Positions 33,782 to 41,736 of a DNA stretch of 64,000 nt are shown in pieces (within the stretch, counting starts at the first letter, position 1; each line of letters begins with the position of its first letter). The notes under the pieces were generated by a model that was given only the letters and a program-made list of their open reading frames with translations, was not told where the DNA came from and searched no databases. A program made the translations under genes and the position numbers. This DNA is from Geodermatophilus ruber (lineage in GTDB: Bacteria > Actinomycetota > Actinomycetes > Mycobacteriales > Geodermatophilaceae). Where the stretch lies: NCBI RefSeq assembly GCF_900114385.1, contig NZ_FOSW01000010.1, positions 1-64,000 on the forward strand. The letters are read 5' to 3'.

Positions 33782-34840
33782 TCAGCCGGTGCCCTCGGCG
33801 GCGATCAGGTCGGTGATCTCCTGCGGGCGGGTCGAGCAGTCGTCGTCGGCGGCGGGCTGGTCGGCGGCGAGGCCGTCGATGCCCATGTCCTCGACGGGCC
33901 GGAAGCCCAGGTTCTCGATGTGGCGGGGCACCCGGTTCTGCGCGTTGATCACGTGCGAGCGGGAGAGCCAGCCGCGGCCGTCGGCGACGTCGAAGTCGAG
34001 GCCGCCGCCGGGGGCGCGCTGGACGTGCCCGGGGGAGGGGAGCAGCCCGACGAGCTGCACGGCCTGGTCGACGGGCAGGTTCTGCGGCGGGGTGTCGAAG
34101 TAGTACCAGCTGGCCGCGCAGACGCCGTAGATGGTCGGCCCGAACTGGGCGTAGTTGACGTAGAGCTCGAGCACGCGGCGGTCGTCGAGGAGCAGGGCCA
34201 GCTCCATGGACAGGGCGGCCTCGACGGCCTTGCGCCAGGCGCTCATCTCCTGGTTGAGGAAGAGGTTCTTGGCGACCTGCTGGGGGATGGTGGAGCCGGT
34301 CGGGTCCTCGTCGCCGGCGAGGTGGGCCTGCGCGCGGTCGAACAGCTCGCCCCACTCGAAGGCGCCGGTGCGGTAGGGCAGCTGGGCGTCCTCGTGGGCG
34401 ATGACCGCGGCGAGGAAGTTGCGGGAGACGTGCTCGACCGGCACCGACTGCTGGATCGCGCCGCCGGGGTTGGCGGCCATGAACGCCGTCGTCGGCGGGT
34501 CGATCCAGCGCAGCGACAGGATGACCAGGGCCTGGACGACGGCGACCGCGGCGAGCAGCGTGCTGAGCCTGCGCGCGAGCCTGCGGCGGGGGCGGTCGGG
34601 CCTCGTGCGTCGCCCCGGGCGGCGCTCGGGGCGGTCACGCTGCCACCGCCGGCGCTCGGCGGGTGTGGGCTCCGGCGGGGGTGCGTACCGGCGGGGTGCC
34701 GCGGCGTCGTCCGTCGGGGTGCGGGGGCCGGGGACCCGGGGCAGCGGGGCCGTCCGGCCGTCCTGGGGCCAGGGGCGAGTGGGGTCCTCGGTCCGCCGAC
34801 GACGGAGGTTCGACCAGAGCTCCGACAGGACGTCGGCCAT
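33782..34840 (-). CDS. monofunctional peptidoglycan glycosyltransferase (GT51)
   Basis: A 352-residue membrane-anchored GT51 enzyme. A long, basic, proline-rich cytoplasmic N-terminus (~95 residues) precedes one transmembrane helix (LSTLLAAVAVVQALVILSL). The catalytic domain includes VIAHEDAQLPYRTGAFEW, GSTIPQQVAKNLFLNQEMSA and LELYVNYAQFGPTIYGVCAASWYYF. It polymerises lipid II into glycan strands on the outer face of the membrane. No transpeptidase domain follows, matching MtgA-like enzymes. The first motif is EDAQLPYRTG, diverged from EDxxFxxHxG, so activity merits checking. The ATG at 34840 starts the conserved cytoplasmic part. Confidence 0.87.
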   Translation of the reverse strand: MADVLSELWSNLRRRRTEDPTRPWPQDGRTAPLPRVPGPRTPTDDAAAPRRYAPPPEPTPAERRRWQRDRPERRPGRRTRPDRPRRRLARRLSTLLAAVAVVQALVILSLRWIDPPTTAFMAANPGGAIQQSVPVEHVSRNFLAAVIAHEDAQLPYRTGAFEWGELFDRAQAHLAGDEDPTGSTIPQQVAKNLFLNQEMSAWRKAVEAALSMELALLLDDRRVLELYVNYAQFGPTIYGVCAASWYYFDTPPQNLPVDQAVQLVGLLPSPGHVQRAPGGGLDFDVADGRGWLSRSHVINAQNRVPRHIENLGFRPVEDMGIDGLAADQPAADDDCSTRPQEITDLIAAEGTG

Positions 34841-35020
34841 GGGGCGGTTGCTCTCCCTGCCTCGTGGATGCGAGACGTCATGGTACGTGTGCGGAGCGTG
34901 GTGGCCGGTGGCTCCGGGGGCCGTTCCCGATCGCCCGGGCGGGGCGTTCTGCGGCCGTGGTGAGATGCCTGCGGGTGTCGGCCGGCGCTGGAGCCGGCCT
35001 GCTGGCTGAGAGGTGGGCTC

Positions 35021-35770
35021 GTGGCTGCTGGCTCCGGTGAGGTGCTGCTCGAGGTCGACGGCGCGGTCGCGGTGGTGACGCTGAACGCGCCCTCGCGGCG
35101 GAACGCGCTGACGCCGGCGATGGCCCGCGAGCTGATCGGGCTGTTCGACGAGGTGGACGCGCGGCCGGAGGTCGGGGCGCTGGTCGTGCGGGCGGTGGGG
35201 AAGTCCTTCTGCGCGGGCGGGGACGTGAAGGTGCTGACCGACGCCGGCCGGGACCCGGCCGAGCCGACCGCCTACGAGGGGATGTCGGCGATCTACGACT
35301 CCTTCTACCGGCTGGGGCAGGTGAAGGTGCCGACCATCGCCGCGGTCCGGGGCTCGGCGGTGGGCGCCGGGATGAACATGCTGCTGGCGACCGACCTGCG
35401 GATCGTCGCCCGCGACGCCCGGCTGCTGTGCGGGTTCCTCAAGCGGGGGATGCACCCGGGCGGTGGGCACTTCGTGATCCTGTCCCGGCTGATCGGCCGC
35501 GAGGCCGCGGCGGCGATGGCGCTGTTCGGCGAGGAGATCAACGGCGACCGGGCGCGGGAGCTCGGGCTGGCCTGGGAGTCGGTGGACGACGCCGACGTCG
35601 AGAAGCGGGCGCTGGAGCTGGCCGCTCGGGTGGCCGCCGATCCGGAGCTGGCGCGGGTGGCGGTGGGCAACTTCCGCAAGGAGGCCGTGGGCGGCGCGGT
35701 GGGCTGGGACGTCGCGATGCAGTTCGAGCGGCCCGCGCAAATGTGGTCGATGCGCCGGTCCGCCGGCTGA
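35021..35770 (+). CDS. enoyl-CoA hydratase/isomerase family protein
   Basis: A 249-residue crotonase-fold protein. CoA and oxyanion-hole residues lie in SFCAGGDVKVL and VRGSAVGAGMNMLLATDLRI. The usual second catalytic glutamate region reads LKRGMHPGGGHFVILSRLIG, which lacks the standard Glu of hydratases, so it could be an isomerase or act on another acyl-CoA. GAGAGG precedes the GTG start. It faces the monooxygenase-like gene at its 3' end. Confidence 0.85.
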   Translation: MAAGSGEVLLEVDGAVAVVTLNAPSRRNALTPAMARELIGLFDEVDARPEVGALVVRAVGKSFCAGGDVKVLTDAGRDPAEPTAYEGMSAIYDSFYRLGQVKVPTIAAVRGSAVGAGMNMLLATDLRIVARDARLLCGFLKRGMHPGGGHFVILSRLIGREAAAAMALFGEEINGDRARELGLAWESVDDADVEKRALELAARVAADPELARVAVGNFRKEAVGGAVGWDVAMQFERPAQMWSMRRSAG

Positions 35771-35777
35771 GGTTCCC

Positions 35778-36401
35778 TCACACCGTCTCGGGCACCCGCA
35801 GGTGGGCGAGGGCGAGGTCCATCTCGGCGACGTCCACGATCCGGGCGCCCATGGCCCGGGCGAACTGCTCGCGCAGGGACCTGGCGTGCTTGCGCACCAG
35901 CTCGAGGGCCTCGCGGGTCTCGAAGCTGGTGACGCTCACCGTGCGGCTGTTGCGCCGGTCGACGAGCATGCTGACGCTGCAGAAGCCGGGCAGCTCTTGG
36001 AGCTTGGGCATCAGATTGTGGCGGTAGGCCTCGAGCAGGTCGTCGAGATGGTTGGGCGGGATGCGGGCCCAGGTGACCTGTGTGCCGGCGCCGTCGCCGG
36101 CGGGGCGGTCGCGGTGGAGGATCGCGATCTCCCACTCCTGGACGTCGGCGTGCCCGCCGCCGAGCATGTGCAGCAGGCGGTGCTGGACGGTGCGGTCCTC
36201 CGCGGCGTTGGCGCGCATGTCCTCCTCGTCGGCCCACGCCGTCGCGACGATGCAGCGGCCGTTCTCGCGATCGGTGAGCATCGAGAGGCCGATGCAGCCC
36301 TCTGCCTGCTGGACCGCCGGTAGCACCTCGTCGCGCACGTAGGCGATGCCGACATCGAGGTTGGCGGGGTTGCCGCGGATGCTGGTGGACCGTGCGTGCA
36401 T
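35778..36401 (-). CDS. tandem antibiotic-biosynthesis-monooxygenase (ABM) domain protein
   Basis: A 207-residue protein made of two ferredoxin-like ABM repeats. Repeat one has YVRDEVLPAVQQAEGCIGLSML, and repeat two has YRHNLMPKLQELPGFCSVSMLVDRRNSRTVSVTSFET. ABM domains range from quinone-forming monooxygenases to haem-degrading enzymes and dimeric binding modules. No specific active site is recognisable. The gene converges on the crotonase gene eight bases away. Confidence 0.72.
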   Translation of the reverse strand: MHARSTSIRGNPANLDVGIAYVRDEVLPAVQQAEGCIGLSMLTDRENGRCIVATAWADEEDMRANAAEDRTVQHRLLHMLGGGHADVQEWEIAILHRDRPAGDGAGTQVTWARIPPNHLDDLLEAYRHNLMPKLQELPGFCSVSMLVDRRNSRTVSVTSFETREALELVRKHARSLREQFARAMGARIVDVAEMDLALAHLRVPETV

Positions 36402-36846
36402 GCCGCCGTTCCTCCCGCTGTCAACGGCGGCGCCCCGGTGGCATCGCCACGGGGGTCACTTTGGCGGCAATTGCCCCCCTTCGCAATGCCCTCACGGACA
36501 GGGCCCTGCCTGCCGGTGAGCACGTCTCGCGAGTGGCCAGCAAGTCAGCCACCGTTGCACCTCGTCGGCATCGCGGAGGTAGTCGGCTTCCGCGACGAAC
36601 CACTCGCGCCGCTCGGTGAAGAGGTCCCGGACGTCGAGGTGAGGAGGCGCCGCTCGCATGATCGGGGAGAACCTCTTCAGCATGCTCAGGTCGGCGACCA
36701 GCGACTCGGCGGTACCCGGTTGCTGAACCTTGGCGGCCACTCGGCCTGCCGGCGGACCAGGCGGCGCGGTGGACCTGCCCGATGCTGTCAGCCGCGTGGG
36801 TGGACCGGACTGCCGACGGGACAGCGGCATCGGTTAGACACGCTCC
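36402..36846. other. gap with degraded gene remains
   Basis: No intact gene. The minus strand carries a recognisable AarF/ABC1 kinase fragment (see 36549-36740). Immediately before the NUDIX-like gene, TTAGACA precedes the ATG by a few bases and may be the -10 of a leaderless promoter. Confidence 0.6.
36549..36740 (-). pseudogene. fragment of an AarF/ABC1/UbiB-family kinase
   Basis: About 64 residues resemble the kinase N-lobe of ABC1 proteins: VAAKVQQPGTAESLVADLSM with the ATP-binding lysine, then DVRDLFTERREWFVAEADYLRDADEVQRW. No upstream start or downstream catalytic lobe (no DxHPGN) exists in any nearby frame. It is a remnant, probably left by the rearrangement that brought in the island starting at 37.9 kb. 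Confidence 0.65.
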
Positions 36847-37380
36847 ATGACCGACGTGACGACGGCGACCGATGCCGGCTGGCTCTCCCGCGACGACATG
36901 GACGCCGCTCGCGAGCGGCTGCCGATCCTCTACGTCGACGTGGTGCCCGTGCGGGTGGACGACCAGGGCACGGTCATCGCCGTCGGTCTGTTGCTGCGGG
37001 CCGGTGAGGACGGGCAGATCAAGCGGGCGCTGGTGTCGGGCCGGGTGCTGTACCACGAGCGGATCCGCGCGGCCCTGCTCCGGCACATGGAGAAGGACCT
37101 CGGCCCGCTGGCCCTGCCGCGGATCCCGCCCGCACCGCAGCCGTTCACTGTCGCCGAGTACTTCCCGACCCCGGGCGTGACGCCGTTCCACGACCCGCGG
37201 CAGCACGCCGTGTCGCTGGCCTACGTGGTGCCGGTCGAGGGGGACTGCGAGCCCCAGCAGGACGCGCTCGAGCTGACCTGGTTCACGCCGCTCGAGGCGC
37301 GCGACCCTGCTGTCCTCGCCGAGTTCGAGAACGGGCAGAGCACCCTGCTGCTACAGGCGCTGTCGCACCTGGGCGTCTGA
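36847..37380 (+). CDS. NUDIX-like DUF4916 protein
   Basis: A 177-residue protein matching DUF4916, a NUDIX-fold family common in actinobacteria: WLSRDDMDAARERLPILYVDVVPVRVD, ALVSGRVLYHERIRAALLRHMEKDLGP and HDPRQHAVSLAYVVPVEGD. The canonical NUDIX box (GX5EX7REUXEEXGU) is degenerate here (RIRAALLRHMEKDLG), so hydrolase activity is doubtful. No ribosome-binding site is seen; a leaderless transcript is likely. Confidence 0.8.
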   Translation: MTDVTTATDAGWLSRDDMDAARERLPILYVDVVPVRVDDQGTVIAVGLLLRAGEDGQIKRALVSGRVLYHERIRAALLRHMEKDLGPLALPRIPPAPQPFTVAEYFPTPGVTPFHDPRQHAVSLAYVVPVEGDCEPQQDALELTWFTPLEARDPAVLAEFENGQSTLLLQALSHLGV

Positions 37381-37904
37381 GCCGGCTCAGGCGGGGAACG
37401 AGCTCCCGCTCCGGCTCGGCGCTGCCGGGCCGGTGCCCGGTGGGCAAAGGCGGCGGCGACGACGAGCGCGGCGGCGAGGGCGGGAAGAATCAGCGCCGTC
37501 TCCGGGCCCAGCTTTTCGACGAGCGCGCCGGTGACGGCGGAGGCGACCGCCTGGCCGACGAGTGCGGACACCGGAGCAGCTGCGGTGGGTGAACGCGCTG
37601 TGCCGGCTGGTGGAGGCGGCAACCGTCGTCGGATGAGGCTGCCCGCGTGCGCGGGCCGGTCGGGGCCGTGGTCTGATGCCTGCCAGACAGAAGTGGCCGG
37701 CGTCGGGGCTGGTTCGCTCGCCACATTGGTGGGCTCGTGGCCGAAGATGCGCCGCTCGGCTCAGTAGTCGGAGGCGCGCCGACCCCGGATGCCGGGTGAG
37801 GGCGCGGACGCGCGCCATACTTTCTGGACCACACCCGTTAGGAGCCCCCTTAATGATGAGGGGCGCCTGATCCCCTGGGGCCGAGCGGTGCACGGAGAGG
37901 CAGT
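37381..37904. other. degraded spacer at the left edge of the island
   Basis: No intact gene. A minus-strand MFS-transporter fragment lies at 37416-37574. A short 9-base stem with one mismatch (AGGAGCCCC and GGGGCGCCT, 37840-37868) is followed by the first island gene. I found no integrase or tRNA gene here. Confidence 0.55.
37416..37574 (-). pseudogene. C-terminal fragment of an MFS transporter
   Basis: About 53 residues read as the last membrane helices of a major-facilitator transporter: VSALVGQAVASAVTGALVEKLG, then LILPALAAALVVAAAFAHRAP. No preceding helices are found upstream in any frame. It is a remnant. Confidence 0.5.
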
Positions 37905-37937
37905 ATGCCGATCATGCTGCGTTGCACGTCCTTATGA
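37905..37937 (+). CDS. possible 10-codon leader ORF
   Basis: The micro-ORF MPIMLRCTSL follows a strong GGAGAGG and its stop overlaps an in-frame ATG of the next gene as ATGA. It may couple translation to that gene. Evidence is limited to the ribosome-binding site and overlap. Confidence 0.2.
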   Translation: MPIMLRCTSL

Positions 37938-37984
37938 GCGGGCTTGCTTCGCCCCTACTGCTGCTGAAATTTCGAGGTAGTGCT

Positions 37985-39130
37985 GTGCCTGAAGAGTTGG
38001 TCAACGCTGTAAGCCTTGTTGACAAACACACGGACAAGGACCGAGTCCAGGTTGAAGGCGAGCGGGCGGAGATCCGCGAGTTCGTCAGTAGCCTGACGCC
38101 TGATGAGATCAAGTCCGGCGGCTGGTTCACGCGTCTGCTCTCTCTGTCCCTGAACTCTTACACGGAGAAGGTGGACTGGCAGTACTTCCAGGAGAAGTAC
38201 AAGGGCGTGCCGGCGGACGGCATTGTCGAGCAGCGGATCAAGATGGCGGCCCGCTACGCGGCAATCGAAGGCGGTCTCTCCGCTAGTGCGTACACGGCGA
38301 CGGTGGCTGCCACGATCGGTTCACTCGGTGGCACTTCGCCGGCAACTGTTCCGGCCGCGGTTGCGACCGTCATGGTCGACGTCGTTTACATCACTCGGCT
38401 GCAGCTTCGCCTAGCCTACGACATTGCAGTCCTTTATCGAGTGCCGATCGACACGTCGGACCCGGACGACCTCTGGAAGCTCATCCGGGTGGCGTTCACG
38501 ATCAAGGGTGGAGAGGTCGCCCGGGAGGGCGTAGTCAAGGTCGTTCCGGTCCTGATGCGCCCGCTGATCAAGCGCTTCTACTCCAAGGGCGTATTGGCCG
38601 CAGGCAGGGCTCTTCCGGTTGTGGGCAAGGTTCTGCTGCAGCGCAACGTCATCAAGATCGGTATCCCCCTGGTCGGCGTTCCGCTTGCGGCACTGGTGAA
38701 CCGCTACACGACTCAGATCGCCGGGCGTCATGCGCGGGCCATCTTTCGGAACGAGGCCCGCATAATCGAGCTGGCCGGGGACTTGAGTGAGTGCAGTCGG
38801 CACCCGCGACTGTTGCTTTGGGTTGCCTGGCTCGTCATGAACGCTGACGGTCGGGTTTCTGATGACGAGGCGCTCCTGTTTCGACACCTGGTGAAGCTGG
38901 TTGCGGAGGCCCATCAGGTGGTGGACGAGCAACTCGCACACCTGGTGGACCTCGACCCCGAAAAGGTGTTGCGACGTGTCGAAAGCGAAGAGGGGGACCT
39001 GAGTGACCTTCTCGATGCCGCCGCGCGCGTAGCGGGGGTGGATGGCGAGACGAACTCGCGCGAGCGGAAGCTCCTGGCGGAGCTTGAAGCCAGGTGTCGG
39101 CCGAGTCGGCCTGAGGCAGGCACTAACTAG
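37985..39130 (+). CDS. EcsC-like / TerB-like two-domain protein
   Basis: A 381-residue protein. The N-terminal two-thirds resembles EcsC-type membrane-associated proteins: EGGLSASAYTATVAATIGSLG, then AAVATVMVDVVYITRLQLRLAYDIAVLYRVPID, and ALPVVGKVLLQRNVIKIGIPLVGVPLAALVNRYTTQIAG. The C-terminal ~110 residues have the TerB pattern LLLWVAWLVMNADGRVSDDEALLFRHLV with acidic metal-binding residues. The GTG start with GAGG seven bases upstream is preferred; an ATG 17 codons earlier is possible. TerB domains occur in tellurite-resistance and phage-defence contexts. This is the first gene of the island and is less GC-rich than its left neighbours. Confidence 0.65.
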   Translation: MPEELVNAVSLVDKHTDKDRVQVEGERAEIREFVSSLTPDEIKSGGWFTRLLSLSLNSYTEKVDWQYFQEKYKGVPADGIVEQRIKMAARYAAIEGGLSASAYTATVAATIGSLGGTSPATVPAAVATVMVDVVYITRLQLRLAYDIAVLYRVPIDTSDPDDLWKLIRVAFTIKGGEVAREGVVKVVPVLMRPLIKRFYSKGVLAAGRALPVVGKVLLQRNVIKIGIPLVGVPLAALVNRYTTQIAGRHARAIFRNEARIIELAGDLSECSRHPRLLLWVAWLVMNADGRVSDDEALLFRHLVKLVAEAHQVVDEQLAHLVDLDPEKVLRRVESEEGDLSDLLDAAARVAGVDGETNSRERKLLAELEARCRPSRPEAGTN

Positions 39131-39182
39131 CTTTGGGCTTGCCGCCATCGGCGGGCTTCAAGGCTCGCGCTGCGTCCGCACT

Positions 39183-39188
39183 TAGCAT
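39183..39188 (+). promoter_or_regulatory. -10 box for a leaderless gene
   Basis: TAGCAT lies seven bases before the ATG at 39196 with no ribosome-binding site, as expected for a leaderless actinobacterial mRNA. Confidence 0.5.
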
Positions 39189-39195
39189 CGCCTGC

Positions 39196-39510
39196 ATGGC
39201 GAGCGAACTTTCGCTGTTTGGTGACGAGCCCCCGCGGCCACCGGGTCAGCCGGTTCCCCGGGACGAGTCGATCGCCGACTGGTTGGTGAAGGACATCAGG
39301 GCTGCACTGACTGCGCGTGGCTTGACCACCATGGCGGAGAGGCAAGGAGCGATCGAGGCCGCGGTTCAGCGCCCCGTCGAGTCCTTGCGGGCGTTGACGC
39401 GTGCGGAGGCGCTGCGGGTCCTTGCTTCGCTCCGCTCACCCTCAGCGCCGACGGACAACGCGTCGTCGTGGGACAACCGCGACGAGGACACCTGGATCGA
39501 TCGGCTCTGA
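39196..39510 (+). CDS. hypothetical protein, 104 residues
   Basis: An unrecognised, mainly helical protein: MASELSLFGDEPPRPPGQP, then ESIADWLVKDIRAALTARGL, MAERQGAIEAAVQRPV and LTRAEALRVLASL. A short tail ends DEDTWIDRL. It looks like a DNA- or protein-binding helical domain without a diagnostic motif. The start is supported by the leaderless promoter arrangement. It lies between the EcsC/TerB gene and block A. Confidence 0.6.
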   Translation: MASELSLFGDEPPRPPGQPVPRDESIADWLVKDIRAALTARGLTTMAERQGAIEAAVQRPVESLRALTRAEALRVLASLRSPSAPTDNASSWDNRDEDTWIDRL

Positions 39511-39655
39511 GGACGCGATGACGTGCCGAGCGTTCGCCCGGTCACTCCGAGTGCAGCCAGTGGACCCGTAGCTGTCGGCGTGGGGTCGTGCATGGGCGTG
39601 TTGCCCAATCTTGCCGGCTTGCGGGAAGAGTCTGGACGAAGTCTGGAACAAGCGA

Positions 39656-39661
39656 TAGTTT
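39656..39661 (+). promoter_or_regulatory. -10 box for block A
   Basis: TAGTTT lies seven bases before the ATG at 39669, again without a ribosome-binding site. Upstream, AGTCTGGA occurs twice, 11 bases apart (near 39630 and 39641), and may be tandem regulator half-sites. Confidence 0.5.
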
Positions 39662-39668
39662 CTCCGGC

Positions 39669-40496
39669 ATGGTTGCGGACGGCGTTCCCCGCGAGGCGAT
39701 GGCGCGCGTCGCGGAGCTGCAGGCGGCTCTTGCGGAAGCGCTGGAAGCCGGCGACCTTGCTGCGTGGGAAGAGCTCGCTCGCGAGCTTCGCCTGGCAGAG
39801 CGGGACCGTGATCGCGCCATCGAGCGGGCCGTCGCGCGAGTGCACAAGGAGCGGGGCACCTACCGGTCGGCGCTGCCGGCGCCCACAAGTCGCGAACAGA
39901 CGCACGCGCTCCTCAACGCCGTCGGGGTGCCGCTCTCACCGCAGCTGATCATCAGCCTCGCGGGCGCGCTCTACGGGGAGGAACTTCCGTACAAGGCCGT
40001 GACGTCGCTCCGTCATGACGAGCGGCGTGCGCACCTCAAGGCGCCTGGGGCCCGCAGTTACTACATCTGTCCGGCGCTTCAGCACGACACCTTCGCTCCC
40101 GTGCGGGGCCTGCTTACCGTGTCGAGTTGGGACTTGGCCGACCGATTGATCGGGCCGCTCACCCCTCGTACGACGCACCTTCGACTCACGATCCACCTGG
40201 CGGAGTCGCTTGATCGCGTGAGGGACGGCGAGACCGACCCGTCGGCGAACGCAGTCGCAATCGAGCGCCTCCTGTGGCGATTCAGCGCAACCGTTCCGGG
40301 CGTTCGGCGCAGCGAGCTCGACGCCGGCCGCATCCGGGAAGCCGCTGATCGCGAGCTCGCAGTTCTCGCAGATCAGGATGCCGCGGATCGGGCGACCGCT
40401 GCGCGCCGCGCCGTCGACTTGCCCGAGGTCCAGCGACTGTTCGGCGCCTCGCTCAAGGCGGCGAAGACCGACAAGACCACGACGGGGGGCGCCTGA
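39669..40496 (+). CDS. block A protein 1: helical/wHTH-like unknown
   Basis: A 275-residue protein without a named family. The N-terminus is a long charged helix, probably coiled coil (RVAELQAALAEALEAGDLAAW to ERDRDRAIERAVARVHKERG). The middle has a winged-helix-like stretch (SREQTHALLNAVGVPLSPQL, then ELPYKAVTSLRHDERRAHLK and SYYICPAL), which suggests DNA binding. The C-terminal half is helical. The start is set by the leaderless -10. Its stop overlaps a 30-codon ORF by TGATG, which in turn overlaps the Cas4-like gene, so it heads a tightly coupled operon. A regulator or DNA-recognition subunit is the best guess. Confidence 0.7.
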   Translation: MVADGVPREAMARVAELQAALAEALEAGDLAAWEELARELRLAERDRDRAIERAVARVHKERGTYRSALPAPTSREQTHALLNAVGVPLSPQLIISLAGALYGEELPYKAVTSLRHDERRAHLKAPGARSYYICPALQHDTFAPVRGLLTVSSWDLADRLIGPLTPRTTHLRLTIHLAESLDRVRDGETDPSANAVAIERLLWRFSATVPGVRRSELDAGRIREAADRELAVLADQDAADRATAARRAVDLPEVQRLFGASLKAAKTDKTTTGGA

Positions 40497-40588
40497 TGAA
40501 GCTCACCCGATCCGCGTCCATGGCTTTCGAGCTGACCGGTGTGCCGATGCGGATGGATGTGGCCTACGAGGGGGGAGAGCCGCGATGA
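40496..40588 (+). CDS. 30-residue coupled ORF in block A
   Basis: The frame begins MKLTRSASMAFELTGVPMRM and ends DVAYEGGEPR. Its ATG overlaps the upstream stop as TGATG and its own stop overlaps the Cas4-like start as ATGA, exact coupling at both ends. The peptide includes a positively charged N-terminus and no membrane segment. Such precise junctions are unlikely by chance but do not prove function. It may be a small subunit, or simply carry translation into the nuclease gene, whose ribosome-binding site lies within it. Confidence 0.45.
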   Translation: MKLTRSASMAFELTGVPMRMDVAYEGGEPR

Positions 40589-41736
40589 GCAGCGTGTCGG
40601 ATCACGATCACATCGACGCGGTCTTGGATCGCCTCCGCGGGGCCCAGCCGCCCAAGGCCGGGCACGCCCGCGATGTTGCTGCGGACCTCGACCATCCGGG
40701 ATGCCATCTGCGCGCAGTCCTCGATGCCGCTGCAATCGACAAGGCGGCGCTCGCCGCGCGCATGGGCCATTCGATGCCCGAGGAGCAGTCCCCGGCGGCG
40801 CTGCGCCGCGGCAACCTCTTCGAGCGGATCGTCGTCGAGGAAGGCCACCTGCTTGCTGAGGCTCGCAAGCAGCTGCACCTCGACATCTCCGAGGCCCGCT
40901 ACAAGGACCTCTCCGACGTCCCCCAGGGGCTCCGCGGGCGGGCCGCGCTCAAGTGGCGTGCTCAGCGGACGACGGACGCGCTGGCGGACATGCTCACCGA
41001 TCCCAACGCGGCCTACAACATCCTTCGCCACCCGGTCACGACCCTGAGGCGCAGCGGCCGTACCTGCTATCTCGAGCAGGACGCGCTCGCCTTCGTCGTC
41101 GGTGGCCGCCTCTACGTCGTCGAGATCAAGTCCTTCGCCGTGATCGCAGGAGTCCCCAACGAGCGATCACACGTCTCGCAGGCGGCACGACAGAGCGCGG
41201 TGTACGTCCTCAGCCTTCAGCAGGCACTGATGGAGCTCGGCTTCGATCCCGACGTCGTCTCGACGACGACGCTTCTCATCACGGCCAAGGGCTACGGGCT
41301 CACGCCGACTAGTCACACGCTCGACGTCCGCAACGAGCTCAAGGCGCTGTCCCGCCGGCTCGCGCGTCGCACCAAGCTCTCCACCATCCTCGACGAGCTG
41401 CCTGACGATCTAACCTTCGATATCAACGACCCCGACGAGCTCGCCGAGCAGGTCGCCAAGGTCGATCACCACTACACGCCGGGCTGCCTGAGCTCCTGCT
41501 CCATGGCCCGCGCCTGCCGGCAGCGGTGCCTGTCGGGAGACCGGCTCGACCGCCTCGGCCAGAACGTCCGCTCGGATCTCGGAGTCTTCGACACCGTCGC
41601 GGACGCTGTGCATGCTGCGCGGACCGGCGCGGTTCCGCGAGGGATCACGGGGACTCCGGCGGTCTTCGCAGCGGACGTCACCGCTGCCCTACATCTCGCA
41701 CACGAGGCCTACGTCGACGCCGGAGGTGTCGCGTGA
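40585..41736 (+). CDS. block A protein 2: Cas4-like PD-(D/E)XK nuclease with four-cysteine cluster
   Basis: A 383-residue nuclease of the RecB/Cas4 group. The catalytic core is D166 in LEQDALAFVVGGRLYVVEIKSF with E180 and K182. An upstream LRRGNLFERIVVEEG segment (~73-87) resembles motif I, and SQAARQSAVYVLSLQQAL looks like the QxxxY motif. Near the C-terminus four cysteines (C301, C305, C311, C315: CLSSCSMARACRQRC) probably hold a 4Fe-4S cluster as in Cas4 and AddB. GGGGGGAGAG precedes the ATG. No cas genes or CRISPR repeats are in the window. The stop overlaps the next gene (GTGA), so it works with the proteins that follow. Confidence 0.75.
   Translation: MSSVSDHDHIDAVLDRLRGAQPPKAGHARDVAADLDHPGCHLRAVLDAAAIDKAALAARMGHSMPEEQSPAALRRGNLFERIVVEEGHLLAEARKQLHLDISEARYKDLSDVPQGLRGRAALKWRAQRTTDALADMLTDPNAAYNILRHPVTTLRRSGRTCYLEQDALAFVVGGRLYVVEIKSFAVIAGVPNERSHVSQAARQSAVYVLSLQQALMELGFDPDVVSTTTLLITAKGYGLTPTSHTLDVRNELKALSRRLARRTKLSTILDELPDDLTFDINDPDELAEQVAKVDHHYTPGCLSSCSMARACRQRCLSGDRLDRLGQNVRSDLGVFDTVADAVHAARTGAVPRGITGTPAVFAADVTAALHLAHEAYVDAGGVA

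Noticed and set aside
40585-41736. CRISPR-Cas system because of the Cas4-like protein
   Set aside because: No repeat-spacer array, Cas1, Cas2 or effector genes anywhere in the window; the helicase and unknown neighbours indicate a different system.
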